From Dolichospermum flos-aquae CCAP 1403/13F (GTDB taxonomy: Bacteria > Cyanobacteriota > Cyanobacteriia > Cyanobacteriales > Nostocaceae), in NCBI RefSeq assembly GCF_012516395.1, contig NZ_CP051206.1, positions 4,965,334 to 5,029,333 of the forward strand: a stretch of 64,000 bases of DNA, in the 5' to 3' direction. The notes under the pieces were generated by a model that saw only the letters and a list, made by a program, of their open reading frames with translations, did no database searches and was not told the DNA's origin. Positions 44,826 to 54,479 of the stretch are shown piece by piece (position 1 is the first letter of the stretch; each line of letters starts with the position of its first letter). The translations under genes were made by a program, and so were the position numbers.

Positions 44826-46049
44826 ATGCCTACCTACGTTACTCGTATTCGTGATTCTCAAGGAAAATCCAGAACCGAAAAATTTACCGCTGATTCCTTG
44901 ACTGATGCTCGCAATAATATTATAAATCAAGGTTTTATTATTCAAGATTTAAAAGAATCTCAAAGCTTGGCTTCTCGGTTCGATATCCAAAAGATTAAGA
45001 ATTCCTTTGTCAAGGTTTCTGTTAAGGATAAAGCAATTTTTTCCCGTCAATTTGCTGCTTTAGTAAATGCGGGTGTAGCCATAGTCAGAGGCTTGACTGT
45101 ACTTTCTGAGCAATGTAGTAATCCTAAACTTAAAGCTGCTTTAGTAGAAATTTGTGGCGATGTTCAGACTGGAATTAACCTCTCAGATTCCATGCGTAAA
45201 CATCCTGAGTGTTTTGATGGTTTGTATGTGAGTATGGTACAAGCTGGCGAAGTTGGGGGTGTGTTGGATGAAGTCTTAAATCGTCTAGCTAAATTATTAG
45301 AAGATATGGCACGATTACAGAATCAAATTAAATCAGCTATGTCTTATCCAGTGGTTGTGGGTTTTTTAGCAACTGCTATCTTTGTGGGCATGACAGTTTT
45401 TCTGATTCCAATTTTCGCAGATATTTTTGTATCCATAGGAGCAGAATTACCACCACTTACATTATTCTTAATGACCTGTAGTAAAGTCTTACGAAGCTAT
45501 TGGTCTTTGTTGGTTATTGGGATTTTATTTGTATTATCGTTTCTTTATAAGCAGTATTACAAAACCCCTGTTGGTAGGTTACAGATTGATAGTATTGCCC
45601 TAAAGCTACCTTTATTTGGTGATTTGATTCAAAAATCTGCTATTGCCCGTTTTAGTCGGACTTTTGGTTCATTGACTCGCTCTGGAGTCCCGATTTTAAC
45701 TTGTTTAGAAATTGTGCGAGATACATCAGGAAACCAGGTTATTGCTAATGCCATTGACGCTGCCCGTGAAGAGGTTCAACAAGGGGGGATGATTAGTGTT
45801 GCTTTGCTCACAGAAAACGTTTTTCCAGCTATGGCAATTCAGATGATGAGTATTGGTGAAGAAACGGGACAACTAGATGCAATGTTGATGAAAGTCGCCG
45901 ATTTTTATGAAGATGAAGTAGAACAGGCAGTTAAATCACTCACCAGTATTTTAGAACCAGTAATGATTGTGGTACTGGGGGGAATGGTGGGGACAATTTT
46001 GCTGGCTATGTATTTGCCGATGTTCAAAGTATATGAAAAGCTCGGTTAA
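44826..46049 (+). CDS. pilC: Type IV pilus inner-membrane platform protein PilC
   Basis: A 407-residue GspF/PilC protein. Two GspF domains carry FSRQFAALVNAGVAIVRGL and FSRTFGSLTRSGVPILTCLEI; membrane segments lie near 170-200 (VVGFLATAIFVGMTVFLIPIFA), 210-240 and the C terminus (IVVLGGMVGTILLAMYLPMF). It bridges the PilB/PilT ATPases to the pilin. It completes the pilB-pilT-pilC operon. Confidence 0.95.
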   Translation: MPTYVTRIRDSQGKSRTEKFTADSLTDARNNIINQGFIIQDLKESQSLASRFDIQKIKNSFVKVSVKDKAIFSRQFAALVNAGVAIVRGLTVLSEQCSNPKLKAALVEICGDVQTGINLSDSMRKHPECFDGLYVSMVQAGEVGGVLDEVLNRLAKLLEDMARLQNQIKSAMSYPVVVGFLATAIFVGMTVFLIPIFADIFVSIGAELPPLTLFLMTCSKVLRSYWSLLVIGILFVLSFLYKQYYKTPVGRLQIDSIALKLPLFGDLIQKSAIARFSRTFGSLTRSGVPILTCLEIVRDTSGNQVIANAIDAAREEVQQGGMISVALLTENVFPAMAIQMMSIGEETGQLDAMLMKVADFYEDEVEQAVKSLTSILEPVMIVVLGGMVGTILLAMYLPMFKVYEKLG

Positions 46050-46242
46050 GGAAAGGTTGAAAGATGGAGAATGAAGACTAAAAAAATCAATTTAATCCTT
46101 CATTCTTCATACTTTATCTTGCGTATTTGTCATCTGATGATATCAACACCCACCGTGAGTGTTATTTTTCTGGTAAATTTCCCTGGTAAAATAACTAATA
46201 AATCACTAATCCAACATCCACAACCCAAAAAGTTATCAAACA

Positions 46243-48135
46243 ATGATCCGTTTAAAACCCTGGCAATGGATAATCTTAGTTTCACCAATTGCGGTAATTA
46301 TCTCCTTCCTTCTCATTTCCGCAGGAACGCAAATTCACGCTTGGGGATTAAGTTGGATTTGGGCTGTATTTACATTTGTATTTGTCGGTTGGCGGTGGTT
46401 GCTGGTACGCTGGACTAAACCGGCAATAAATCAAATTGAAGCTGTTTTTGCAGAAGTTCGAGAAGAATTAGAAACTACCACAGAGAATAATTTAGTCATC
46501 GAAACAGATAGGACTAAAGCAGTAGAAACAGCATTACAAAATATTCTCACCGCAGCCGCAAATGATTTACCTATTTGGGAAGATTGGCAAACTTTTTGGC
46601 AGAGATGTCAAAATTTAATAGTAGCAATTTCTCATATTTATAACCCTGAAGTTAAATATCCGCTTTTAAATATTTACATTCCCCAAGTTTACGGTTTAAT
46701 TCGGGGTACAGTAGATGATATGGATCAATGGATGCAAAAATTATCTCCGGTTCTGAATCAAGTTACCGTTGGCCAAGCTTATCAAACCTATGAAGTTTAT
46801 CGCAAATTAGAACCATCTGCCCGTAAATTGTGGAAAGTTTGGAATTGGGCACAATGGGTATTAAATCCGGTCACTGCGGTAGCTAAAAAAGCGAGTGAAG
46901 GTGTGGGAAATCGGGCTTCTCAGGAATTATTAATAAACTTGAGTCAACTATTACGAGAAGCCGCTTTACGGAACTTATGTAAACAAGCGATCGCTCTCTA
47001 TGCAGGAACTAAAATTGAATTACCTATTCCCACCCTACCCCAAGTTAAAACCCAAACCCTGCGGGACATTCTCACCCAAGCTGAACCCCCGGAAATCGTT
47101 GCCCAAAAACCCGTAAATATTCTCATTATTGGGCGCACAGGTGCAGGTAAAAGTAGTTTAATTAATACTCTTTTTCAAAATGAATTAGCTGCGGTTGATG
47201 TTTTACCCAGTACAGATACAATTCAAAATTACCATTGGGAAACGGAAAATGGGGAAACTCTCAACCTTTGGGATACTCCCGGTTATGAACAGGTAAAACG
47301 GGAAGATTTGCGAGATTTAGTGATTGATTATGCTAGTAATGCTGATTTACTATTATTAGTTACTCCTGCACTAGATCCAGCTTTACAAATGGATGTAGAT
47401 TTTCTCCAAGATGTAAAATCAGAAGTGGCAGATTTACCGATTATTACCATTGTAACTCAAGTAGATCGTTTACGTCCTATCCGTGAATGGCAACCTCCTT
47501 ATGATTGGGAAAAAGGAGAAAAACCAAAAGAGATTTCTATTCGAGAAGCGACAAAATATCGCCAACAACTATTAGGAAATTTGGCTAATTTAGTTTTACC
47601 TGTCGTTACGAATGATCCAAAAACTAATCGAAATTCTTGGAATATAGAAGCTTTATCTTCAGGATTATTAGCAGCAATAGATCCGGCTAAACAATTACGG
47701 TTAACTCGCTTTTTACGGAATTTAGAAACTCGCACCACAGCAGCAGCTAATATTATTGAGCATTACACATTTCAGATGACAACCACCCAAGGAATTGCTG
47801 CATTACTAAAAAGTCCCGTTTTGCAATTTATTTCCACATTATCAACAGGTTCTCCTACTCTTGCTTATTTACTCGCAGAACAAATTCCCATTGAACAATT
47901 ACCGATAGTAATTGGCAAATTACAAATGGCTTATGAACTTTTTCCCCTATTAAATACAGACAATTCCAAATCCCGCAACTTTGATTTATTATCTCTATGG
48001 CCATTGTTGTTAGAAAACCCATCTACACCAGATCGTAATGCTTGGGCTTTTGGTCATGCTTTAATAGAATATTGGAAGCAAGATTTAACAATTGAACAAT
48101 TGCGAACCAGATTTAATTATTATCTTCAACAGTGA
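46243..48135 (+). CDS. Membrane-anchored GTPase (Era/dynamin-like superfamily)
   Basis: A 630-residue protein with two N-terminal hydrophobic segments (WIILVSPIAVIISFLLI, GLSWIWAVFTFVFVGW). A helical region leads to a GTPase domain: G1 GRTGAGKSSLINTLF (~296), G3 LWDTPGYEQ, G4 VTQVDRLR and a C-terminal helical tail. The class resembles the YeeP/YfjP-type and cyanobacterial 'GTPase family' proteins of unknown function. It is transcribed on the same strand as pilC, 194 bases downstream. The in-frame upstream reading over 46071-46418 is another frame and is not coding. Confidence 0.8.
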   Translation: MIRLKPWQWIILVSPIAVIISFLLISAGTQIHAWGLSWIWAVFTFVFVGWRWLLVRWTKPAINQIEAVFAEVREELETTTENNLVIETDRTKAVETALQNILTAAANDLPIWEDWQTFWQRCQNLIVAISHIYNPEVKYPLLNIYIPQVYGLIRGTVDDMDQWMQKLSPVLNQVTVGQAYQTYEVYRKLEPSARKLWKVWNWAQWVLNPVTAVAKKASEGVGNRASQELLINLSQLLREAALRNLCKQAIALYAGTKIELPIPTLPQVKTQTLRDILTQAEPPEIVAQKPVNILIIGRTGAGKSSLINTLFQNELAAVDVLPSTDTIQNYHWETENGETLNLWDTPGYEQVKREDLRDLVIDYASNADLLLLVTPALDPALQMDVDFLQDVKSEVADLPIITIVTQVDRLRPIREWQPPYDWEKGEKPKEISIREATKYRQQLLGNLANLVLPVVTNDPKTNRNSWNIEALSSGLLAAIDPAKQLRLTRFLRNLETRTTAAANIIEHYTFQMTTTQGIAALLKSPVLQFISTLSTGSPTLAYLLAEQIPIEQLPIVIGKLQMAYELFPLLNTDNSKSRNFDLLSLWPLLLENPSTPDRNAWAFGHALIEYWKQDLTIEQLRTRFNYYLQQ

Positions 48136-48376
48136 AAAATTAGAGATTTTTTATGTGATTCTTTTGTCCGCGTGAGTAAAAATTATCACAATAAATATTT
48201 CGGAGATATCTATGACCAGGGATAGTAATACAAAGTTAGGTTAAGAGATATTATTTGCTCAATAGTAGTTAACAAGTGATCCGAAAAATATCTTTTTTTC
48301 CTCTGCGGTTTAAGAAGTAATTTATCGAACCACAGAGGCACAGAGGACGCAGAGGAAAGAGGTTCAATTTCCAGCT
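48136..48376. repeat. Gap with dispersed repeat (CACAGAGG units)
   Basis: CCTCTGCGGTT near 48300 is partly mirrored by AACCACAGAGGCACAGAGG and GACGCAGAGGAAAGAGG at 48330-48361, a repeat family common in Nostocales (a related CTCTGTGCCTCTGTGG stands near 54535). No gene is seen. Confidence 0.7.
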
Positions 48377-49231
48377 ATGCACCATCCTTTACTGTTGATT
48401 TTCGTTAAAATCACGATTTTTTCTTTAATGTTAGCCATAGGAAGCAATCTCTGTTTTGAGGAAATGCTTTCCCTATGGCGAAAACCTGCTTTACTATTCC
48501 GGGCGCTTTTAGCCGTTGTGGTGCTAGTTCCTCTAGTGGTTATTGTCCTGCTAAAACTGTTTAACTTACCCCCAGAAGTAATGACAGGATTAGCCTTGTT
48601 AGCGGCTTCTCCAGGTGCGCCTCTGACCACAAAACGAGCGCAAATGGCTGGATGTAGATTTTCCTACTCAGCGAGTTTTCAGCTAACTCTCGCTATACTT
48701 GCAGTCTGCGTTACTCCTATTACCTTGGAAATTTTTGTCACCCTATTTGAGAATATTTCAGAAAAAGTGACAATTTTAGAAGTTACCCGACAAGTGATCA
48801 TGGTACAGTTATTGCCTGTCAGTATCGGTCTGTTGCTGCAAAAGTTTGTACCTAAATTTGCCGAAAATATCGCTCAACCTTTAAATTTTATGGCTAATAG
48901 TCTTTTTTTCGTACTGGTTGTTTTGGCTGGTATTTTAGGGATTCCCCTATTTTTCAAAGTTTGGGGATTACCAATGGTTGTTATTACCATCATGGTAATT
49001 GCCTCCTTAGCAATAGGACACAGTTTAGGAGGTAACAATGATGATACACAACCGATTTTAGCAATTTCCTGTATTGCTCGTAATGTTGGTTTAGCCTTGT
49101 TTATCGCCATTTTGAATAACGTAGAACAAAAGGTAATTCCCACACTCATAGCTTATGTAATTTTAGGAGCATTTCTAGGTAGTTTTTACTCAATTTGGAA
49201 TAAACGCAAATTAGAGCAACAACCTAACTAA
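48377..49231 (+). CDS. Bile acid:sodium symporter (BASS)-family transporter
   Basis: A 284-residue polytopic membrane protein with about nine spans: SNLCFEEMLSLWRKPALLFRALL, LAVVVLVPLVVIVLLKLFNL, GLALLAASPGAPLTTKRAQMAG and a C-terminal region ending in CIARNVGLALFIAIL. The NLxxSPGAP-like and RNVGLAL segments fit BASS transporters, which move organic anions with sodium in bacteria. The substrate (for example pyruvate, pantothenate or another anion) is unknown. ATG at 48377. Confidence 0.78.
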   Translation: MHHPLLLIFVKITIFSLMLAIGSNLCFEEMLSLWRKPALLFRALLAVVVLVPLVVIVLLKLFNLPPEVMTGLALLAASPGAPLTTKRAQMAGCRFSYSASFQLTLAILAVCVTPITLEIFVTLFENISEKVTILEVTRQVIMVQLLPVSIGLLLQKFVPKFAENIAQPLNFMANSLFFVLVVLAGILGIPLFFKVWGLPMVVITIMVIASLAIGHSLGGNNDDTQPILAISCIARNVGLALFIAILNNVEQKVIPTLIAYVILGAFLGSFYSIWNKRKLEQQPN

Positions 49232-49269
49232 ATGCGGTTTTTTCCGTTACATAATGGCGGTATAAATTA

Positions 49270-49307
49270 TGTTTCGCGCAAAGACACAAAGGAGCAAAGA
49301 CGCAAAG
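49270..49307. repeat. Dispersed repeat TGTTTCGCGCAAAG...
   Basis: TGTTTCGCGCAAAGACACAA continues with AGGAGCAAAGACGCAAAG. Almost the same sequence recurs at 57168-57205, and related forms are widespread in cyanobacteria. It lies in the 167-base gap before the DUF1622 gene. Confidence 0.8.
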
Positions 49308-49398
49308 TTTGAGATTTTATATTTTCCAATTTAATACTTTGATTCACTAAGGCTATTGTAATTAATCTCTATGCCTGGAGCGTGAAAAAAGCTAAATT

Positions 49399-49740
49399 AT
49401 GGCATTATTTGAACAGCTAGAGAGCGGGTTATCATTTGTTGTGACTTTGCTGAAATTTTTACTAGAATCTATTTCTGTTTTTTGTATTTTATTGGGTGTA
49501 TTAAAAAGCGGAAAAATAGCAATTTCTCTGAACCATCATCATAGTCAAAACAGATTTCTGCAAATCCGGCTCAACTTTGGAATTTGGCTAGTGCTGGCAT
49601 TAGAATTTCAATTAGGAGCAGATATTCTTTCTACAACCTACCATTCAACCTTTGAGTCTCTAGGAAAATTAGGAATTGTTGCTTTAATTAGAACTTTCCT
49701 CAATTATTTTCTGACTCAAGAACTCAATAAACAACAATAA
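49399..49740 (+). CDS. DUF1622-family membrane protein
   Basis: A 113-residue protein with three hydrophobic segments (LSFVVTLLKFLLESISVFCILLGV, IWLVLALEFQLGADILS and LGIVALIRTFLNYFL). RLNFGIWLVLALEFQLGADI is the DUF1622 signature. Function is unknown. The gene lies 42 bases before a DUF202 gene on the same strand, so the pair is probably one operon. Confidence 0.8.
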   Translation: MALFEQLESGLSFVVTLLKFLLESISVFCILLGVLKSGKIAISLNHHHSQNRFLQIRLNFGIWLVLALEFQLGADILSTTYHSTFESLGKLGIVALIRTFLNYFLTQELNKQQ

Positions 49741-49782
49741 AAGTAATTATTCAGAGGTAATTTACAGGCACATCTTACCACA

Positions 49783-50220
49783 ATGAATCAGCCACTTATC
49801 AAATCAGAAACACCTGAACAATTGTCTACCAACGATTTAGCAGCAGATAGAACAGAATTAGCTAAATACCGCAGTCGAGCGGCAGCAGACCGCACATTAA
49901 TGGCGTGGATACGCACCTGTCTTTCCTTAATTGGTTTTGGTTTTGGTATCCCCACCATTGTTAGAGCAATTGAAAATACTCGTCTGAGTCATCATCTTAA
50001 CCCAGTCAGATTTTCGGTGATTGTGGGACTGTCTTTTATTGTGACGGGAATGTTGGGAATGGTTTTAGGGTTGAGAGAACACCGTCAGTTACTTAAACAA
50101 ATTCAAAATAATCGCTATACCTACGAAACCTCTCACAGTGCGGAAATTATCGGAGTGGCTTTACTTGTAATTGGCTTAGTTAGTTTTCTTGGTGTGATAA
50201 TTCGGGCAATGAATTTTTGA
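49783..50220 (+). CDS. DUF202/YidH-family membrane protein
   Basis: A 145-residue protein: a charged N terminus (DLAADRTELAKYRSRAAADRT), then LMAWIRTCLSLIGFGFGIPTIV, a second span FSVIVGLSFIVTGMLGMVLGL and a third IIGVALLVIGLVSFLGVIIR. The ADRTLMAWIRT motif is diagnostic of the family. Function is unknown. Downstream, CCCTTCTAT and ATAGAAGGG (50250-50283) form a possible terminator stem. Confidence 0.82.
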   Translation: MNQPLIKSETPEQLSTNDLAADRTELAKYRSRAAADRTLMAWIRTCLSLIGFGFGIPTIVRAIENTRLSHHLNPVRFSVIVGLSFIVTGMLGMVLGLREHRQLLKQIQNNRYTYETSHSAEIIGVALLVIGLVSFLGVIIRAMNF

Positions 50221-50312
50221 CTTTTGATTTCACGGTGGTACTAATTCCCCTTCTATTTTCTCTCCTTATTACGATAGAAGGGATTTACTAATGCTTTATG
50301 TGTGAGAATTTT

Positions 50313-51029
50313 TTAGGGTGATATTTTGTCATTAGTACCATCGTTTGGCCAAAATGTGTTGGCTTTTTTCTCCCATTGATGCCATTTTTCCATCATGTCT
50401 TTAGGTTCTAACCAATGTACAATAGCTTCATCTGGAGTGGTGACAATTACTAAAGCATTGTTAATTCTTAATCCATATTGACGATTGACAGCACCCCAAT
50501 AAGCCGCAAGTTGTAAAGGTTCATCATAAAGAGGTTTTATGCGTTCTGCGGTTTTAAATTCAATCACACAGGGAATATTGCAATAATTCGCTACACAATC
50601 AACTCTACCAGCATAGCCAAGATAGTAATTAAAAAGATTGGCTTCAATTAATCGGATGTTATGAATATTTTCCAATATTGGTAATAGGTTATGCCAATAA
50701 GGTTTGATAAATTCAGAGCAAATAATAGGCTCATCTAAAAAGTAGTTTTTAACTTGTTGATGAATGAGAATACCCCTTTGTTTTGATTCTTGGATAATTC
50801 GATTAGCTTCAAAATTACCTACTTTTTGTCGCCATTTTGCGAGTTGTGCTTTTTCTCCTGGAGGTTTGGTAGATTTTAAAATTGAGGTAACGCTAGGAAG
50901 TCTAATACCGCGACTATCTTCGAGATATCCGATTCCGTTTTCTCTGGCAAGTTTACCGTAGTAGTGGGGGAGAAGGTTGAGTTTAGTTTGTAACATAACT
51001 GAATAAAAACCTATTTTTTGAGGACTCAT
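50313..51029 (-). CDS. PD-(D/E)XK-superfamily nuclease (RecB/MGME1-like)
   Basis: A 238-residue protein. Residues 85-90 (RGILIH) give the conserved His, Glu129 follows, Asp144 lies in AGRVDCVA, Glu157-Phe-Lys159 in CVIEFKTAERI, and Gln173 in EPLQLAAYW, together the catalytic GxxxH-E-D-ExK-QxxxY pattern of exonucleases such as MGME1 and RecB. No helicase domain is attached. The start is the ATG at 51029; a Met 11 codons later is possible. It is divergent from a NACHT NTPase across 179 bases of AT-rich repeats, which makes a joint defence role possible but not shown. Confidence 0.75.
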   Translation of the reverse strand: MSPQKIGFYSVMLQTKLNLLPHYYGKLARENGIGYLEDSRGIRLPSVTSILKSTKPPGEKAQLAKWRQKVGNFEANRIIQESKQRGILIHQQVKNYFLDEPIICSEFIKPYWHNLLPILENIHNIRLIEANLFNYYLGYAGRVDCVANYCNIPCVIEFKTAERIKPLYDEPLQLAAYWGAVNRQYGLRINNALVIVTTPDEAIVHWLEPKDMMEKWHQWEKKANTFWPNDGTNDKISP

Positions 51030-51070
51030 TCATCATGACAAAATCAACAAATTAATAAAATATCCAAAAA

Positions 51071-51127
51071 ATAGTAATTAAATAGTAATTAAATATAAAT
51101 TAAATATAAATTAAATATAAATCAAAT
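51071..51127. repeat. AT-rich tandem repeats (AATAGTAATTA, AAATATAAATT)
   Basis: AATAGTAATTA occurs twice, then AAATATAAATT about three to four times, in the 179-base space between the divergent nuclease and NACHT genes. Such low-melting DNA is a plausible shared promoter zone. Confidence 0.8.
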
Positions 51128-51208
51128 AAAATTGAGAGAATTACACACAATTAAGAAACTAACAACTATAATGGTATTTGCAGTTATTCAGCATCTATTC
51201 CTAATAAT

Positions 51209-54130
51209 ATGGACTCATTCCAACACAGTATTGAGCTAAGAAACCGATTTTTAGAGGAAGTCGCTAATGAATACGGCTTATTCCATAAACACAGAGAGAT
51301 ATTTTTGGGTAGATTTGATCATCAAAATGCCGAATCTAAAAATACAGAAATTGCTAAATATTTAGGTATTGAAGACCAAGTATTACAAGATTATTTGGGT
51401 GAAATATGCGAATTGTTTGGTTTTAAATCTCAACGTGGACGAAGTAAAAAGGGTCAATCACCTTGGGAACAGACTTTTACTCAGCTATGGAATCAAAAAT
51501 TTAATGAATGGTTGAAATTACAACAAAATCCTAATGTTCAGACACCCATTTTAAATGATGATGATTGGCTAAAAATTTTTCACACAAAACTAGAAAACCA
51601 GCAAGAACAAATCAGAAAAAATGCTTCTGAAATGGGTTTTGAGTTAAAGTTTCCATCTGTTCCACTGGGTTTAGTCGAACGTAAACACCAGCAAAGACGA
51701 GATGAGAATGTTGATAGAAGAGACGTTTATCAGTTAGAAAAGGAAGTCATTGCTAAAATTTACGAACATAATGATTTTCTGGAACAGGTAATAAATCAAA
51801 ATTCTGCGGGAAAAAACAAGCATATTGCTACAGTTGGAGAACCGGGAGCAGGTAAAACGACTTTATTAACTGCTATTGCTTCATATATCAAAAATGAAAA
51901 TAAAGACTTACCAATTGTTATATCTCTCGGTAGCTTGCAAGGTATGACATTAGAGGAATATATTCTCAAAAAATGGCTACCTGACACAATGAGATTAGTT
52001 AATAATACTCCTACCTCAGAAATAGAGGAACAGCTAAAAACGCGATTTTATAAACCTGGTGTTTGGTTATTGTTAGATGGTGTTGATGAAATGGGGGAAT
52101 CTTCACCAACAGCAGCATTAAATAAAATTTCTCAAGCATTAACAGACTGGTTAGGAAAAGCGCGAGTAGTTTTAACTTGTCGGTTAAATGTTTGGGATGC
52201 AAATCCTAGTAATAATGATTTATCTGGTTTTGATACCTATAAAACTCAAGAATTTAAACCTGAACAAATTGATAAATTTATTGAAGAGTGGTTTAAATGT
52301 GATGATGATAAAATACAGCGTGGTGAAGAACTCAAGGCAAAATTAAGAGAACCTGGAAAAGAGCGTATTCGTGAATTAGTTACTAATCCTTTGAGGTTAT
52401 CTTTGTTATGTCAGATTTTTTATCAAGACAAGCATGGAGAATTACCAGAAACTAAAGCAGGACTTTTTGATTTATACGCTAAGTATTTTTATTATTGGAA
52501 ATCTACCCCAGAAACTCAAGAGTTAAGAGATTCTCCTGAATTGCAAAAAGAATTACACCAAGGATTAGGTAAATTAGCTTTAGAAGGAATTAAAAGGGAT
52601 GCTAGATTTCGGCTTAATAAAAGTTTAGTAGTTGAGGTAATGACTGAGAGGTTATTCAAATTAGCTCGTGATGTAGGTTGGTTGAATTTGGTAGATAGAG
52701 ATGTTTATGCTTTCTTTCATCCTAATTTTCAGGAATATTTTGCAGCTTTAGTTATTGATGATTGGCATTATTTTTTAAATCATGTTCCTACCAATCCCGT
52801 AAAAGCGAAATATCGTGTTTTTGAGCCGCAATGGAGAGAAGTCATTTTACTGTGGTTAGGTAGAAATGATATAAACAAGAATCAAAAAGATGATTTTATG
52901 AATGCGTTAATAAAATTTGATGATGTATCTGGGCATTTTGAATTCTACTCATCCCAAGCACGTAATTTAGCACGGTTTGGACTGAAAGAGTTTCCAGAAT
53001 CTGTTCTTAATGAAATTGTTGAAGATGGATATGACGATAACGGCAATAAATTATATACTTACCGTTTCTTTAAAGTAGTTACTTACCATTTAAAATTTCC
53101 TGGTGATTTGTTAAGTCACCATCCAATAACCTATTATAAATTATATCAATGGCTAGGTATCTCTATTAATTTAAACCTAGATTATGGTAGTAATTTTTTA
53201 GATTTTTTGCTTCAAATGGATTTCAGAGAATTGAAGAATTATCTTATATATCCAAAAACAATAAACTCGGATTTTGATAATAATGATAAATACCATGTCT
53301 TTGATAAATTAAAAATCTTATTATCTTATTCAAAGGATGTAGATATTTTACAAGCTTTCATTCAAAAAATAGGACTTAATTATAATTCTGACACAGAATT
53401 ATTATATGCGATTATCAATTTAATACCAAAGAATCGTGATCATTTAACTTCTTTTGCAGCACGCGAAAGCTTGAAACAATTCTTAATGCGAAGTAACAAA
53501 CATGATTTTTTTTCAATCATAATTCAAAATTTAAAACCCTATGTAAATCAAAGAGAACTTGATCCATACGGTTCTTGTCTAGAAATTATTGAATACTGTG
53601 TTGAGAATATGGATTACGCAGAATTTTATACCGCATGGCTACTCCCAACGTCTCATCGAGATGCATCTGATAATACCGCGTCTCCTAACTCTCATTTGGT
53701 TAACATCTGGGAACTCCAATTTACTAAAATCATCTCTCAACTCCAACCCATAAATACAACCTATCCCCTTACCCTCAACCTCAAAACCCTCCAAAACGAA
53801 ACAGACATCATAGAAATATCTCAAGAAATCTGCAACCAAATTTACTTTACAGCTTGTCCCGAAAATCTAGAAATTCCCCAAATTAACAACGCACCTCAAC
53901 TCAAAAGCAAAATTCCCCAAATTAAAAAACATCTAAAAACCGAAAACCTAGCCTTAATTATCAACAACTGCGAACCAAATCAAGAAATGATCAAATTCTG
54001 CAATAAACTAACAGATGTCTTACACATTGCCTTTATCACAGAACAACCATTAGACGCACCATTAAAAGGTTTTCCCAATCAATCAAACTTATTCAATGTG
54101 ATTCAACATTGGATTAATGAGATAGGGTGA
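51209..54130 (+). CDS. NACHT-domain NTPase (STAND, NLR-like), candidate antiviral sensor
   Basis: A 973-residue protein. Residues 1-90 form a helical, HTH-like N-terminal region (EIAKYLGIEDQVLQDYLGEI) of unknown function. The NACHT core has Walker A GEPGAGKTTLL (~210), LPIVISLGSL, Walker B VWLLLDGVDEM (~287), sensor VVLTCRLNVWD and NPLRLSLLCQIFYQD. A helical part with FHPNFQEYFAALVI follows. The C terminus (~840-973) ends IPQIKKHLKTENLALIINNC and TDVLHIAFITEQPL, an alpha/beta domain seen in cyanobacterial NACHT proteins. Bacterial NACHT proteins often mediate abortive antiphage defence. No obvious toxin domain is visible. Confidence 0.85.
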   Translation: MDSFQHSIELRNRFLEEVANEYGLFHKHREIFLGRFDHQNAESKNTEIAKYLGIEDQVLQDYLGEICELFGFKSQRGRSKKGQSPWEQTFTQLWNQKFNEWLKLQQNPNVQTPILNDDDWLKIFHTKLENQQEQIRKNASEMGFELKFPSVPLGLVERKHQQRRDENVDRRDVYQLEKEVIAKIYEHNDFLEQVINQNSAGKNKHIATVGEPGAGKTTLLTAIASYIKNENKDLPIVISLGSLQGMTLEEYILKKWLPDTMRLVNNTPTSEIEEQLKTRFYKPGVWLLLDGVDEMGESSPTAALNKISQALTDWLGKARVVLTCRLNVWDANPSNNDLSGFDTYKTQEFKPEQIDKFIEEWFKCDDDKIQRGEELKAKLREPGKERIRELVTNPLRLSLLCQIFYQDKHGELPETKAGLFDLYAKYFYYWKSTPETQELRDSPELQKELHQGLGKLALEGIKRDARFRLNKSLVVEVMTERLFKLARDVGWLNLVDRDVYAFFHPNFQEYFAALVIDDWHYFLNHVPTNPVKAKYRVFEPQWREVILLWLGRNDINKNQKDDFMNALIKFDDVSGHFEFYSSQARNLARFGLKEFPESVLNEIVEDGYDDNGNKLYTYRFFKVVTYHLKFPGDLLSHHPITYYKLYQWLGISINLNLDYGSNFLDFLLQMDFRELKNYLIYPKTINSDFDNNDKYHVFDKLKILLSYSKDVDILQAFIQKIGLNYNSDTELLYAIINLIPKNRDHLTSFAARESLKQFLMRSNKHDFFSIIIQNLKPYVNQRELDPYGSCLEIIEYCVENMDYAEFYTAWLLPTSHRDASDNTASPNSHLVNIWELQFTKIISQLQPINTTYPLTLNLKTLQNETDIIEISQEICNQIYFTACPENLEIPQINNAPQLKSKIPQIKKHLKTENLALIINNCEPNQEMIKFCNKLTDVLHIAFITEQPLDAPLKGFPNQSNLFNVIQHWINEIG

Positions 54131-54227
54131 AACAATCAAAGATAAAACTTCCAGCATTGATGATATTAATGGAGTATTTATAGAACCCATTTAGTATCTA
54201 TGGCGATCGCAAAGCACAACCTAAGAA

Positions 54228-54479
54228 TCACATTTTTAATACTGTAATTCCTTCTAAGGTTAATTCCCAGCGATCGCGTGGTGAATCTTTTTCTACATAA
54301 CGGTTGACTAACCCGCGATGGGCAATATTTTTTAAAACCTCCATCATATCAGGTTCTCTCGGAACATCTTGACGGGAAAGCGCATTCCCTAATTCATACC
54401 AACTCCATTGACCTTTTCCTTTCTCAACTAATTTTAGTAAAACCAATTCTAGCTGAGTTAATTGAGTGATGTTTTTCAT
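54228..54479 (-). CDS. Small winged-helix-like hypothetical protein
   Basis: An 83-residue protein: ITQLTQLELVLLKLVEKGKG (helix), QWSWYELGNALSRQDVPREP, then MMEVLKNIAHRGLVNRYVEK and RDRWELTLEGITVLKM, a wing-like beta ending in a Leu-Thr-rich strand. The pattern of helix-turn-helix plus wing is typical of MarR/PadR-like DNA-binding folds, but the family is not named. It lies convergent with the NACHT gene, ending 98 bases from its stop. It could regulate the region. Confidence 0.6.
   Translation of the reverse strand: MKNITQLTQLELVLLKLVEKGKGQWSWYELGNALSRQDVPREPDMMEVLKNIAHRGLVNRYVEKDSPRDRWELTLEGITVLKM

Noticed and set aside
46071-46418. 115-codon frame before and over the start of the membrane GTPase
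   Set aside because: It overlaps the GTPase in another frame and has no domain; the upstream half reads as repeat-like DNA.
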